DNA from: Streptomyces cyaneochromogenes
GTDB taxonomy: Bacteria; Actinomycetota; Actinomycetes; Streptomycetales; Streptomycetaceae
Direction of reading: 5' to 3'
DNA length: 64,000 bases
Assembly: GCF_003963535.1 (NCBI RefSeq)
Contig: NZ_CP034539.1
Span: 62,001-126,000 of the forward strand
The position numbers and the translations under genes are program-made. Shown piece after piece: positions 26,809 through 37,046 of this stretch; position 1 is the stretch's first letter; each line of letters opens with the position of its first letter. Under the pieces are notes generated by a model. That model made no database searches. It was not told the DNA's origin and saw nothing but the letters and a program-made list of their open reading frames with translations.

Positions 26809-27990
26809 TCACGCGAGGCCGAGGAGCTCGAGGGGTCGGCGGGCGTCGCGCGCGTTGCGGCGGAGGCCGGAGGCGATGTTCTTCACGCCATTCATTCGCA
26901 GGGCGCCGACGGCAAGGTTGCGCCAGGTCGCCATGGCGCGGGGTGCGTTGCCGGTCCGCAGTTGGGAGGCGTCCTCGGCGAAGGTGGTGTCGCGGACGTA
27001 GTGCAGGACTTCGATCTTCCAGTGGTCGCGGATGAGCTTCGCGAGCTGGGCGGGAGTGCCCTGCTCGGCGGTCAGGCTGGTGACCGCGTAGACGGTGGTG
27101 AGGGTGGTCTTGCCGGTCTTGCGGTCGGTTCGTCGGCGCTTGATCTGCACGGCCTGACGGGCGCCGGGGAAGCGCAGGTTGCCCGCGGTGGCGACCTTGA
27201 TGCGACGGATCTCGGCGCGGCCGTGGCCTGTGCCGTGGGTGCGGCCTTGGAGCGGGATGTCCTTCCAGGGCAGGGACTTCAGCTGCTTACGCAGGTTCTT
27301 CTGGTTGCCCTTGACGATGGCGATGTAGTGGGCCCGGCGGCCCAGGAGATAAGAGGCATGCTCGCGTTGCGTGTGGAGCGCGTCGCTGGTGACCACGGTT
27401 CCGGCCAGGTCGGCGACGTTGTCCAGCAGCGGCTGGAAGCGCCTGGTCTCCCCTGTCTTCTCGCCGACGTCGAGCTGAGCCAGGACGAGCCCGGTGGTGT
27501 GCTCCACCGCAGCAAGCAGGTGGATCTTCCGCCCCCGAGCCTTAGCCGCGCCGCGCAGGGACTTGCCGTCCACGGACAATCCGCGCAGCCCGGCACTCGC
27601 AGGCCGACGATCGGCAAGCCATCCGCCCACCGCCCGGTCCAGGGCGTCTCCGTCGATGCGGGTCAGCAGTCGGCGGACCGTAGCCTCGGCCGGGACCAGC
27701 CGCCGAGGCAGCACCGGATCAGGGCACACGCCGAGTCCCTCCAGTACCTGCGGTGGCGCGTCCGCGATCCACTCGCCGACTGCCAGCAGCGAGGTCGCCC
27801 CGGCCAGCACCGCGCACGCGGTCAGCGCGAGGACGAAGGACAGGGCGTGCCGCACTCCGCGCGGATCGCGCGGGTCCGGCACCTGGGTCAGCCGCTCCAG
27901 CAGGCCGGGCACCTCGCCGGGGCCGACGTCGAGATGCTCTCGGAGCTGGTCAAGGGCGAGCGGGATTGCGGATGATGCGTGGGCAGGCAT
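26809..27990 (-). mobile_element. ISAs1-family insertion sequence transposase
   Basis: 393 residues, full family length. The N-terminal DUF4338-like region has [20 protein letters not shown] and [20 protein letters not shown]. The DDE core is visible: [16 protein letters not shown] (first Asp), [16 protein letters not shown] (second Asp) and [20 protein letters not shown] (Glu region). It appears intact and could be active. I could not match terminal inverted repeats by eye in the ~60 bp on the left and ~90 bp on the right, so the element limits are not fixed. It lies just after the helicase stop and before a convergent-free hypothetical gene. Confidence 0.9.
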
Positions 27991-28061
27991 GGTCTTCCAG
28001 GCAGGTCACGAGGGCGTAGAGCACTCCATGAGCACGGGACCTTCCCGGCATTGTCCTCAGG

Positions 28062-28787
28062 TCACATCAACGCCGCAGCCTTGCCTGCCACCCAGGTCTG
28101 CCAGACATGACGGGTGTTTGGCAGGTCAGGGCGGTCAAGGAGCCAGAGCACATACCCTGCATGGCACCGGGCCCACGGACTGTCGGACTCGGCTGCCCGA
28201 TCGAGCCTGCCGCGCAGGTCAGCGCTGTCGACGGCCCGGGCAACCCGCACGTACTCGCGGTCCTTGCAGCGATACGCACGGTGGACGACGATCTCTACCA
28301 GGTCGGTGAGCTTCGCCTTGACGGCCTCCTCCTGGCGAGCACGGGCCACCTCCCGGATCAGGCTCTCCTTCGTACCCCACGCCTTCGCATGCTGCGTCCA
28401 GTCCTGGGGGAATCTCGCTTCCCACTCCAGGAAGAGCAACGCGTAGGGCAACCCCGGCCAAGTGGCCAGATCCTCGCTCGCAGGGCGATTCCACAGCCCG
28501 TCGGGCAGCGAACGTCTCTGCGCCTGCTGACACCTCCGACGCGCCTTGAGAATGGCCGGCTCCCGGTACTGCTCGTCCGCTCCCAGGGGCCGCGTCAGCC
28601 GCCACATCTCGTTGAACCGACCGAGCGCGTCCACGACCTGCCTCCGTGCCTCAGCCAGATGGGCAAGCGCTGCGGTCCTCGCAGCCGGATCATCCGCTAT
28701 CAGTCCGAACGCCCAGCTCAATCGCTCATCCCATAGACAAGCGTCGTCCGCACCAGTACCTGCCTCTTCAGCCACGCAGGAGATCAT
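28062..28787 (-). CDS. Hypothetical protein, about 241 aa
   Basis: ATG 28787 (MISCVAEEAGTG) is preferred over the frame limit at 28835, with GGGG just upstream. It is mostly helical: LAEARRQVVDALGRFNEMWR, QEEAVKAKLTDLVEIVVHRA and RLDRAAESDSPWARCHAGY. No membrane segment or catalytic motif was seen. It lies immediately beyond the IS element, so the IS may have inserted beside it without breaking it. Confidence 0.5.
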   Translation of the reverse strand: MISCVAEEAGTGADDACLWDERLSWAFGLIADDPAARTAALAHLAEARRQVVDALGRFNEMWRLTRPLGADEQYREPAILKARRRCQQAQRRSLPDGLWNRPASEDLATWPGLPYALLFLEWEARFPQDWTQHAKAWGTKESLIREVARARQEEAVKAKLTDLVEIVVHRAYRCKDREYVRVARAVDSADLRGRLDRAAESDSPWARCHAGYVLWLLDRPDLPNTRHVWQTWVAGKAAALM

Positions 28788-28835
28788 CCCCCAGCACAGT
28801 CGGCTCGCTCCACCTGACGGTGCTTGCAGACGCAA

Positions 28836-29196
28836 CAGCTCCGAGGCGTACGTCCGTGAGCAGGGATCCGTCCGCTCGCCCTCCTTCAGCTCACGTGATC
28901 ACGCAACGGACGCCCGACGACTACGCCGACGCCCTGTCAGGATCGGCGCCCAGGGAACCACAAAAGGGCTATTGAGACTTTAACCAACACCCCAACCATC
29001 TCAGAGATCTGCCTTAAACGATGAGCGGCTGATATTCCTCGCAGATACACTCGGACACCCTGCACCTCAGACCAGACCCTACATATGAAAGCATGTCCCG
29101 CCAGGACACCGATCTTGTCCGATAAAGTCGACATCAGGAATTCACGATAAATAGTCAAAGTCATCGACTTGTCACCTAATTCACCCAATTCGGGAG
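28836..29196. other. Lower-GC stretch downstream of the toxin/immunity genes
   Basis: Base composition drops here compared with the rest of the window. An 83-codon minus-strand frame (28937-29188, ending WFPGRRS) is open, begins 8 bp after the immunity gene and could be a second small gene. Its composition is not clearly coding. No repeat was found. Confidence 0.35.
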
Positions 29197-29853
29197 TCAG
29201 GCACGCCGAATCATTCGAGCCGCTCGCTCTCGAATGAGTTGCTGACGATATCCCGCATTCTGGGCACGGTACTCAGTCACCGCGATTTCCTCCGGATCGA
29301 TGCAATGCTGATCCCAACGACCTTCTAGAACAAATCCAAAGAATGCCCGCAGAGCTTCGTTTCCAAGCTCTATAGGGTGGAATCCGAGACGGGAACTCAG
29401 GGAGCGATCCCAATAGGTCTGCTCAAATGTGAATCGCACACCCTCATCCTCGATGATTCCTTCCTCATGGGAGATACTGACAGATCTCCTCAGTCGGCCG
29501 TGATCCCACATTGCGAATGCCGCCCATCCGACAATGCTGTCCATAAAGACAGCAAAGGCGCTCCGATCATCTCCCCATCTATGGATATCGTCGGTCAGGT
29601 CGCTGGGCCGACGCTCACGGAGATCCTGCGAGGTAATCAGCTCCAGGCCTTCGAAGCTGCCGGCGCACGCAATCCCCGGGAGGGGCCAGAGAGCCTCGTC
29701 GAGAGTCACTGGCCCCACAGGTTCCATGCCCTGGTCCGGCAGGATGCGTTCAACCAGACGACGCGAGGAAACTGCATCGTCAACGAGCTCGGAGTGAAGC
29801 ACCTCGCGGGGCGTCTGGTGAGCAAAAGCAAGTACCGAAACCTTCGAGCCCAT
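29197..29853 (-). CDS. DUF6928-type protein, candidate immunity protein of the Rhs toxin
   Basis: 218 residues. Family landmarks: MGSKVSVLAFA at the start, GIACAGSFEGLELI, MDSIVGWAAFAMWDHGRLRR, SVSISHEEGIIEDEGVRFTF, and GFHPIELGNEALRAFFGFVL. I associate these with DUF6928 proteins. It begins 53 bp after the toxin stop codon on the same strand, the classical position for an immunity gene, and shares the toxin end's reduced GC. No signal peptide, so it is cytoplasmic, as expected for neutralising a nuclease. Immunity function is inference from position. Confidence 0.65.
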   Translation of the reverse strand: MGSKVSVLAFAHQTPREVLHSELVDDAVSSRRLVERILPDQGMEPVGPVTLDEALWPLPGIACAGSFEGLELITSQDLRERRPSDLTDDIHRWGDDRSAFAVFMDSIVGWAAFAMWDHGRLRRSVSISHEEGIIEDEGVRFTFEQTYWDRSLSSRLGFHPIELGNEALRAFFGFVLEGRWDQHCIDPEEIAVTEYRAQNAGYRQQLIRERAARMIRRA

Positions 29854-29906
29854 CTGTTAACCTCTCTGGCCACCCCTCGTCACGCATCCACAGGTCATGC
29901 GGCTCA

Positions 29907-32900
29907 TCAGCAGTCCGGGCAGAGCCAGTGATCGATTTCCACGGTTTCCATCCGGACCTTATCACCCTTCTTGAAACCATATTGCTTCAATTTGCTCGAC
30001 TGGAGCACTGCGCCAGTAGTCGTGAGTTCAGGGTAGCCGGTCGACTGGTTGGGCGTGAGAGGGCCGGTATTAGTCTTTACCTCGACCGCTACCCACGCAC
30101 CATCCGGTCGCCTTGCTATGAAGTCAGCGATGAATACATCGCCATTACTGTCAAGGAATCGAACCTCTTTTGTGATGTTCTGATACCCCTCGGCAGCCAG
30201 CCGGTCCGCCGTCGCAAATGCCCCTAGGGCTCCGTGGTCAATTCCTGATTCCGGGCACGCTCCAACGCTTCCTGCATTGTGTACGAGTACAGGGTGAGAA
30301 CCCGCGAGTACGTAGTACGTATGCAGGCCAGCGATGGTCAGGTTGTGTACGCGTGCGCTCTGAGTCCAGCGCTGGATGGCCTTGACCTGAACAAGAGTGC
30401 CGGCTGATGTGCGGAGCCACTGGCCGAGCTTCAGGTCGCCAGCGTCGACCCACTGGCCTGCGTTAACGACCCAGAAGGGGTGGTTTTCTGTGGCAGTAAG
30501 CGTCTGCTTGTCGTCCGTCTCTTCCTGAACGGTGATCTTTACCAGGTTTTTAAAGCCCTCGCTGAGGAGTTCAGCGGTCACCTTCTGTGGTGAGGTCTCC
30601 CCTGTCCAAGGATCCGTCGCCAAGACTTGGTCACCGATCCGCAGATCCTCAATTTCCTTGGTCGAGCCGTCGGCCATGAGTACTTGGGTGCCTGGCAGGA
30701 AGCTACTCGGCCTGAGACAGGCCAGCGCTCGGGCGGCCTCCGTGTCGCCCTTCTTGATGAGATTTGCCGCTTTGGCGAGTTTCCCCACAGGCAGAAGCCC
30801 AGCCACCGTCCACACGCAGCCGCTGACGCTCCCCTGCGCGCAGCGGATGGCGTCTCGTACGCCGATGAGTTCGAGGAAGTCGCCTGAGGGTCTGATCCAG
30901 CCGAGTTGGTGGGCTGCGTTGCACTCGGGGCTTCCCGAGTTCTGGTAGCACAGGTTCTCGGCCCATCGGACGAGGAGCTGGCTGTAGGTCTGGTTCCCGA
31001 ACGGGTCGTAACCGATGTTGCGGAGGTATTCCTCGGTGGGGATCTCCACGCCGGGAACGAGTTCGGGCTGCTTCGTGCTGCCCTTGTTGTTGCCGCCGTT
31101 CGTGCCGCTGGATTGGTTGGTGCCGGCGTAGCCGGGGGCGACTCCTCCGCCTGTCGGGTTGCCGTCCTTGGAGAGGGAGCCGTCGCCGTGGGTGACGACA
31201 CCGGTTCCGCATTCTTCCGGCGAGCCGGTGTCTCGGCCGCAGGCGAGGCCCAGGCCGGTGGGGTCGGAGTGGGTGACGGGGTTCTGAGCGCCGTAGCTGT
31301 AGCCGTTGAGGGTCTGAGGTTTGTCGGTTTCCAGCAAGGGGTCGACGCTGAGGAACTGGCCAAGGGTGGGGTCGTATTCGCGGGCCCCTATGTGGGTGAG
31401 CCCGGTTGTGTCGTCGGCGGGTTTGCCGAGGAATGCCTTGTCGTCGGGCCAGGTGGACGGTTCGTTGCCGCGGGGGGCTCCGAAGGGGGTGAGGTAGCGG
31501 CGGGTGGCGGGCTGGGCTGTGTTGTCCTTGACGGTCAGGCTCATGGTGCCGTGGTGGTCGCCGGCCTGGAAGGAGAGGCTGGTGGTTCCTGCGTCGGCCG
31601 TTCGTACGGCGCCGCCTGCGTAGTAGCGGGTGCCTGAGAGGGCCTTGTTCGCCCCGCTGTTGGAGACGGTGAGTTTCACCTCGGTGCTGCCGAGGTACAG
31701 GACCGTCTCGCCGTCGGTTGTGGCGGCTCGGCGGATCAGGAGCTGTCCGTCCGGGCCGTAGAGGTACTGCGTGCTGGTGGCGGGCTTGGTTTCGGCGGCG
31801 GGCTCGCTGGCTTGGGCGAGTTTGCCTTCACTGTTCCAGCTCAGCGTCTGGGTTGCCTGCGTGCCGGGCCGACTGGTGGTGTTGCCGGCCTTGTCGTATT
31901 TGTACGTTTCGGTGGTCGGGGTGGAGCTTCCCGGGACGGTCGTCTCGGTCTTGGTCAGCGGATGCGGCTGTCCGGTGTCGGTGCCGTAGGTGTAGGTGAC
32001 GGCGGTGTCTCCGGAAGCGCCGTGCTGCGTTTGGGTCTTGCGCTGGCCGGCGCTGTTGTAGGTGTAGCTGAACCAGTATGGGGCGGCTCCGCCCAGGTTG
32101 GAGGTGGTGCGGCCGGTGGTGGAGCAGTCGGCGGTTTTGGGTGTCCAGGCTTCGGTGAGGCGGCGGTGGCCGTCGTAGGCGAAGCATTGGTGGTCGGCCT
32201 GGGAGGTTCCTTGCCAGGTGGCGGTGTCGGAGATGGCGGTGATGTTGCCGGCGTCGTCGTGGGTGTACTTCAGGTCCTGCAGCATGTAGCTGTGGGTGTC
32301 GGTGGTGACGTCCGACTCCTTGAGACGGCGGGTGCCGTCTTCGTACTGGTTGGCGACGTACACCTTCTTGCCGGCGGAGTCGCTGCCGAGGGTCTGTTGC
32401 TCCAGCAGGCCCATGGTGGTGTAGGTGGTGCCGAGCAGGTAACCGGTGACTCCCTTGGCGGTGTTGAGCATGCCGAGGGTGTTGTAGGTGTAGTCGATTT
32501 GTTCGTAGGTCTGGGTGCCGGTGGCGGGCAGGCCTGCGACGGCGGGCTCGCGGGTGTACTGGATGGTGCCGTCGACGTTGTAGGCAGTGGCGAAGTCCAG
32601 GGTCTGGGGGACTCCTGCGGCGACGAGGGGTTCATCGGCGGCTGCGGGCAGCTGCAGCTGGGTGGACAGGGGCTGGTAGAGGCTGTTGTAGGCGGTGACC
32701 TTCTGGGCGTAGGCCTTGCCGGTGGTGCCGCCGACGTAGCGGGTGGCTGAATCCAGGTAGCCCTTACCGTTGGCGACGGTGTCGTAGGTCCAGGCTGCGA
32801 GCTTGTTGGCGTCGGTCTTGTCGGTCTGCCACAGGCCTGTCTTGCGGCCGAGGGAGTCGTAGCCGTAGAGCAGCTTCCTGTCCTCGGCGTCGGTGGTGTT

Positions 32901-35900
32901 GTCCAGCAGGTCAAGGCTGGTGTACGTCGACTTGGTGGTGCCGCTGTCCGGGTCCGTGGCGGTGGTGCGGCGGCCCTTGAGGTCGTAGCCGTAGGACCAC
33001 TGCTTGGTGTCCGGGCCGGTGACGGTCTTGGTCTGGCCGCCGGGAGCGTAGGTGAAGGCGGTGATGGCCGGTGTACCGGTCGGTGTGGGGTTGGGGTATT
33101 CGCGGCTCTCTGTGACCTGTCCGAGCAGGTTGCTCAGCAGGGTGACGGCTTTGCCTCCGGCGGGCGCGGTGGTGGTGGCGGAGTCTCCGGTGTAGCTGGT
33201 GGTGGTGGTCCAGCGGGTGGTGCTGTAGGTCTTGGTCACCACTTGGGTCGGGCGTCCGGTGGCGTCGTAGCTGGTGTCGGTGTGCAGCGGAGCGGAGCCG
33301 CCCGCGGTGGCGACCAGTTCGCCGGACGGGGCGGTGGCACTTTCCCACAGGTCTGCGTTGGATTCGACTGCCAGGCCGCGGTCGTCGTAGAGGGTCTCGT
33401 TGACGATCCGGCCACCGCGCGGAGAGGGAGCCTGGGTCTGGCGCGGCCGCTGGAGCGCGTCGTAGATCTCGTAGCTGGTGTTGTACTGGGTTTTGCCGAG
33501 GACTGAGGTGGAGAGCCACGAGGGTTCGGTGTTGGAGATGCTGTAGCCGAACTTGTAGTTGCCGCCCTGGCCCAGGACGTGGGAGCGGTTGGCCAGCCAC
33601 ACCTCGGTCAGTCGGCCGAGGCTGTCATAGCTCTGTTCGGTGATCCTGTTGTTGGGGTCGGTTGTCTTCAGGGGAAGGCCGCGGCTGGCGTCCATGACCG
33701 TGACGGTCTTGTGGTCCTTGTCGTTGTAGACGTCCATCTGGGTCAAAGGGCCGGCAGTCGACGGGACGTACGTGGTGCGGGTACGGCTGCCCACGTTGTT
33801 CGTGACCAGGGTCGCGCGCCCGAGGGTGTCGTACGTGGTCTCGGTGACCTTCTGCCAGATCGGATTGTCCGAGGCGTCGTAGCCATTGACGCGGCCGATC
33901 CAGCGGACTTCGCCCTTGGTCGGCACCTGGTCCGCCGACCATGTGGTCGTGTCGTAGGACGTGGCGGTGTCGCCGATCACGTCGCCGGGACGGGCGTCGT
34001 TGGCCGGTAGGTCCAACTGGCTTGTCGCGACGGTGCATTTCTTGGCGACCACCTGCTGGCGGGAGACCAAGGCGGTGAGTCCGGCGGTGGCGTTGCGGGC
34101 GTACCAGGTGCGGGTGCACACCTCGTCGCCCGAGGCCTCGGTGGCGGAGTCCTCCACGGTCACGGGCATGCCGTAGTCGTCGTACGTCGTCTGCGTGGTG
34201 CGGGTCTTGTCGGTGGCGGTGATGCCGGAGGTCACCCGGGTGCGGGCGTGGCTGGCTTCGGTGCGGACGTAGTAGGACTCGGTGTCGGCGTAGGACTTGT
34301 GTTGGGTGGCGGTCTTCTTCGACCAGGGGTCGTTGATCTTTCCGGAGATCTCGTCGGCGCCGTCGTAGGTGACCTGTTCACGGGTGAAGCCGGCGTACTG
34401 GTCGAGGTCGTCGATGGGTGCGGCTTTGATCCCGGAGACCTCAACGGTGCGTGTGGAGCCGTCCTTCTGCTTATCGGCGTGCATGCCGCGCAGGTAGACG
34501 GTGACGTCCTTGGACTTCGGCCCGGTGTCGTCGCCGACAGTGTGGGTGACCTTTCCGTAGCCGCGCCAGATGGACCAGGTGCGCTCCTTCTGCGGCGTCA
34601 TGGGGTCGTCGTTGTAGTGCCAGGCGCCGCCACCGGAGTAGTCGTAGTGGTGGTTGACGGCCAGGGTGCCGCCGTAGACGGAGGTGAGGCGGACGTCGGA
34701 GACGGGGTACTTCTGGAACCAGTCGAGCTGCGGGACGGAGCCGCCGTTGGGGGACCAGTAGATCGGGTAGCAGCGCTTGGTGTTGTTGTCCTCGGCCGGT
34801 TTGGTCATGGCGGCGGTGCACTCGGCCGGCATGTAGTTGATCGTGGTCTGCTGGCCGGTCTCGGAGACGATGGTGGCAAGGCGTGGCTTGCCCAGCGGCA
34901 GGATGTTGTCGGCCTTGCCGTCGACACGGTTGGTGAACATCTCGTGGCCGAACTTCAGGGCCGGCAGCTCGATGTCGGTGCCGTAGGTGCCGACGCGCTG
35001 GAGTTCGTCCAGCCACAGCGACTGGTCCGAGGAGTCACCGACCTCACCGGGGTCGAGGTAGAGGTGCTTGAGCCGGTAGGAGTCGACCTGGTCGAAGGCG
35101 GGGGTGGTGAGCTTGGTGTTCCAGAAGTAGGTGTCGACGCTGGTGAGCCGGTTTCGGGTGAAGAAGGTGGGGCTGGTCTGGCCGGTGCAGGCGTCGCCGG
35201 TCTTGCAGATGGCGTCGTAGGGTACGTCGGGCCAGTTGGTGCGGTGCGCCTCATCCAGGGTGTTGCAGCCGGGAGATGCGGCCAGGCAGCGCTCGGCGAC
35301 GTTGAAGGTGACCTTGTTCGAGGCGGCCGGGGTGCCGGTGAACAGTGCGTCGGCGCGCTGGCCGTAGCGGATCTCCTTCAGGTAGCCGCCGCGGACGTAT
35401 TCGGTGCCCGGTGTGTCGACGCCGTTCTTGGCGTAGAAGTTCTTCTCCTGGGCGTACCAGTAGGTCATGGCGTTGCCGCGGGTGTCCTCGACCATGTCGA
35501 GGTTCCACCGCCATGCCTGGGTCACCGCTCGTCCGCCGAAGGTGGTGGAGTTCCCCCAGCCGGGCTCGCCCTGGTCGTCGCCGAAGACGGGGACGGTCCA
35601 GACCGAGTTGGTGCGCTCGCCGGACGGAGCGCCGGGCAGCTTGTGCAGGCCGAAGGTGTACTTGGTGCCCTCGCCGGTGGTGATGCGCCAGTGTTCGCCG
35701 TTGCCGTCGCCGTTGCCGAGGGTGGTGTCCAGCAGGAGCTCGACCTTGGAGGCGTCGTCGTTCTTCAGCCGCCACTCGCCGCTGGTGTCGTCCTTGACCA
35801 GTTCCGAGGCCTTGCCGTTGAGCACGAGTGAGGCGTTGGTGTACTTCCAGCACAGGTCGTACTTGCCGGTCTCGCCGTCGTCGTCACAGGAGTGGTACTT

Positions 35901-36923
35901 GCGCTCGACGTAGGAGGAGGTGATGTCGAAGCCTTCTCCGACCATGGAGCTTTGGTTGTTGGTGTTGGCGGTGCGCCCGTCCACGCTGCTGGAGTCGTAG
36001 GAGATGGCCAGATCTGGCTCCGGGCCGGCCGCGGGGGCGGGGATGGTGAGCGGGTGGCTCCAGGAGAAGGAGCCGGAGGAGCCGCCGGCCTGCCACGCGG
36101 ACGATGCCGCAAGCGGGGTGGCCTTGTAGTTGCCCAGTCCGGAGCTGGCCCCTGCGGTGACGGCCAGCAAGGCCATCTGGCGCGGCTGTGTCGTCTGCTC
36201 AGCAGCGGGCCGGTCGGGCGTGGGGGTGGTGGCCGGCTTGGGCACGGTGATGTCCCCGGTCACCCGTGCCGTGCGGCGATTGTTGGTGGAGGGCAGTTCC
36301 TTTTGGATTCGGCAGGCACGCTTGTGGGGTTTGGTCAGTGCGCAGGCAGGCAGCTGAACCAGGCGGAGCCGACCGGCGAAGTCGGCGCCGCCTACCGCGA
36401 ACTTGCGGTAGTCCACGGCCAGTCGGGCGGCTCCGGTGGCGTTGCCGGTGACGGTGAGCATCACCCCGTCGACGCCTGCGGCTTTGGCCTTTTTGCGGTC
36501 CAGGACCGTAACGGTTACCTCATCGGCTGCCTTGGCGTGCTTTTTCTTGGGGGCTGCGATGGTGACAGGCAGGGAACCTGCCTTGGCACGAGCGGTGCCG
36601 GTGGCGGGCACGTCCATGGTGACGGATCCGGGCGTGGGCCACACAGGCTTGGCCGCCTGTTCGTCACGGGCACGCCGTGCCGCGGCCTTGTCGGCGGCTT
36701 CCGCCTTCTTCAACGCGGCGGCGCTCTTCTTGTCCGGCTTGGCCTTGAGCGGGCGCAGATCGGCTTCCCGCGGCGCGGGCAGTTTCGGGCGGCCGAGTCC
36801 CTTGTCCTTGGCCTCGGCCTGGAACTCGGTGGGCCCCAGCAGGCTCGGCACCATGGCCAGCGCCAATACGGCAGCCGCCCGGCCCATCCAGCGTCGCCGC
36901 CCTGCTCGGTGTGCAGCCTTCAT
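29907..36923 (-). CDS. Rhs/YD-repeat polymorphic toxin with Hint domain and C-terminal PD-(D/E)XK-like nuclease
   Basis: 2338 residues. There is a signal-peptide-like N-terminus (MGRAAAVLALAMVPSLLGPT region), a lysine/alanine-rich linker, then a huge region of YD/RHS repeats and the hyperconserved core near residue 1880 (GAREYDPTLGQFLSVDPLLE, followed by NGYSYGAQNPVTHSDPTGLG). Residues ~2069-2218 form a Hint/intein-like domain (PGTQVLMADGSTKEIEDL, ENHPFWV, ending VLVHNAG), expected to release the tip by self-cleavage. The last ~120 residues (29,910-30,269) carry Asp2267 (VFIADF) and Glu2281-Val-Lys2283 (VAVEVKTN), a PD-(D/E)XK pattern, so the toxin is probably a DNase or RNase. It follows a LamG protein and precedes the DUF6928 gene. 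Confidence 0.9.
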   Translation of the reverse strand: MKAAHRAGRRRWMGRAAAVLALAMVPSLLGPTEFQAEAKDKGLGRPKLPAPREADLRPLKAKPDKKSAAALKKAEAADKAAARRARDEQAAKPVWPTPGSVTMDVPATGTARAKAGSLPVTIAAPKKKHAKAADEVTVTVLDRKKAKAAGVDGVMLTVTGNATGAARLAVDYRKFAVGGADFAGRLRLVQLPACALTKPHKRACRIQKELPSTNNRRTARVTGDITVPKPATTPTPDRPAAEQTTQPRQMALLAVTAGASSGLGNYKATPLAASSAWQAGGSSGSFSWSHPLTIPAPAAGPEPDLAISYDSSSVDGRTANTNNQSSMVGEGFDITSSYVERKYHSCDDDGETGKYDLCWKYTNASLVLNGKASELVKDDTSGEWRLKNDDASKVELLLDTTLGNGDGNGEHWRITTGEGTKYTFGLHKLPGAPSGERTNSVWTVPVFGDDQGEPGWGNSTTFGGRAVTQAWRWNLDMVEDTRGNAMTYWYAQEKNFYAKNGVDTPGTEYVRGGYLKEIRYGQRADALFTGTPAASNKVTFNVAERCLAASPGCNTLDEAHRTNWPDVPYDAICKTGDACTGQTSPTFFTRNRLTSVDTYFWNTKLTTPAFDQVDSYRLKHLYLDPGEVGDSSDQSLWLDELQRVGTYGTDIELPALKFGHEMFTNRVDGKADNILPLGKPRLATIVSETGQQTTINYMPAECTAAMTKPAEDNNTKRCYPIYWSPNGGSVPQLDWFQKYPVSDVRLTSVYGGTLAVNHHYDYSGGGAWHYNDDPMTPQKERTWSIWRGYGKVTHTVGDDTGPKSKDVTVYLRGMHADKQKDGSTRTVEVSGIKAAPIDDLDQYAGFTREQVTYDGADEISGKINDPWSKKTATQHKSYADTESYYVRTEASHARTRVTSGITATDKTRTTQTTYDDYGMPVTVEDSATEASGDEVCTRTWYARNATAGLTALVSRQQVVAKKCTVATSQLDLPANDARPGDVIGDTATSYDTTTWSADQVPTKGEVRWIGRVNGYDASDNPIWQKVTETTYDTLGRATLVTNNVGSRTRTTYVPSTAGPLTQMDVYNDKDHKTVTVMDASRGLPLKTTDPNNRITEQSYDSLGRLTEVWLANRSHVLGQGGNYKFGYSISNTEPSWLSTSVLGKTQYNTSYEIYDALQRPRQTQAPSPRGGRIVNETLYDDRGLAVESNADLWESATAPSGELVATAGGSAPLHTDTSYDATGRPTQVVTKTYSTTRWTTTTSYTGDSATTTAPAGGKAVTLLSNLLGQVTESREYPNPTPTGTPAITAFTYAPGGQTKTVTGPDTKQWSYGYDLKGRRTTATDPDSGTTKSTYTSLDLLDNTTDAEDRKLLYGYDSLGRKTGLWQTDKTDANKLAAWTYDTVANGKGYLDSATRYVGGTTGKAYAQKVTAYNSLYQPLSTQLQLPAAADEPLVAAGVPQTLDFATAYNVDGTIQYTREPAVAGLPATGTQTYEQIDYTYNTLGMLNTAKGVTGYLLGTTYTTMGLLEQQTLGSDSAGKKVYVANQYEDGTRRLKESDVTTDTHSYMLQDLKYTHDDAGNITAISDTATWQGTSQADHQCFAYDGHRRLTEAWTPKTADCSTTGRTTSNLGGAAPYWFSYTYNSAGQRKTQTQHGASGDTAVTYTYGTDTGQPHPLTKTETTVPGSSTPTTETYKYDKAGNTTSRPGTQATQTLSWNSEGKLAQASEPAAETKPATSTQYLYGPDGQLLIRRAATTDGETVLYLGSTEVKLTVSNSGANKALSGTRYYAGGAVRTADAGTTSLSFQAGDHHGTMSLTVKDNTAQPATRRYLTPFGAPRGNEPSTWPDDKAFLGKPADDTTGLTHIGAREYDPTLGQFLSVDPLLETDKPQTLNGYSYGAQNPVTHSDPTGLGLACGRDTGSPEECGTGVVTHGDGSLSKDGNPTGGGVAPGYAGTNQSSGTNGGNNKGSTKQPELVPGVEIPTEEYLRNIGYDPFGNQTYSQLLVRWAENLCYQNSGSPECNAAHQLGWIRPSGDFLELIGVRDAIRCAQGSVSGCVWTVAGLLPVGKLAKAANLIKKGDTEAARALACLRPSSFLPGTQVLMADGSTKEIEDLRIGDQVLATDPWTGETSPQKVTAELLSEGFKNLVKITVQEETDDKQTLTATENHPFWVVNAGQWVDAGDLKLGQWLRTSAGTLVQVKAIQRWTQSARVHNLTIAGLHTYYVLAGSHPVLVHNAGSVGACPESGIDHGALGAFATADRLAAEGYQNITKEVRFLDSNGDVFIADFIARRPDGAWVAVEVKTNTGPLTPNQSTGYPELTTTGAVLQSSKLKQYGFKKGDKVRMETVEIDHWLCPDC

Positions 36924-37046
36924 GGCCTTGTTCCGCCCATCGTCATCGTCTGACCCGCACCAAGGTGCACGTCTGAATCCGCGTCGTTGCCCTGCTTGCT
37001 GAGGTGGGCGGCGTGCCGGTCTCGGCGGCCGCCCATGAGGATCCGG

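Noticed and set aside
26752..28061. Terminal inverted repeats of the ISAs1 element
   Set aside because: Compared the outer 60-90 bp by eye and found no convincing matching ends; not claimed.
31812..32750. Long glycine/valine-rich plus-strand frame inside the Rhs gene
   Set aside because: It is an antisense shadow of the YD repeats in the third-position GC-rich gene; no ribosome binding site and no domain.
34248..35831. 527-codon plus-strand frame
   Set aside because: Antisense of the Rhs gene; low-complexity Gly/Val/Asp composition typical of a shadow frame.
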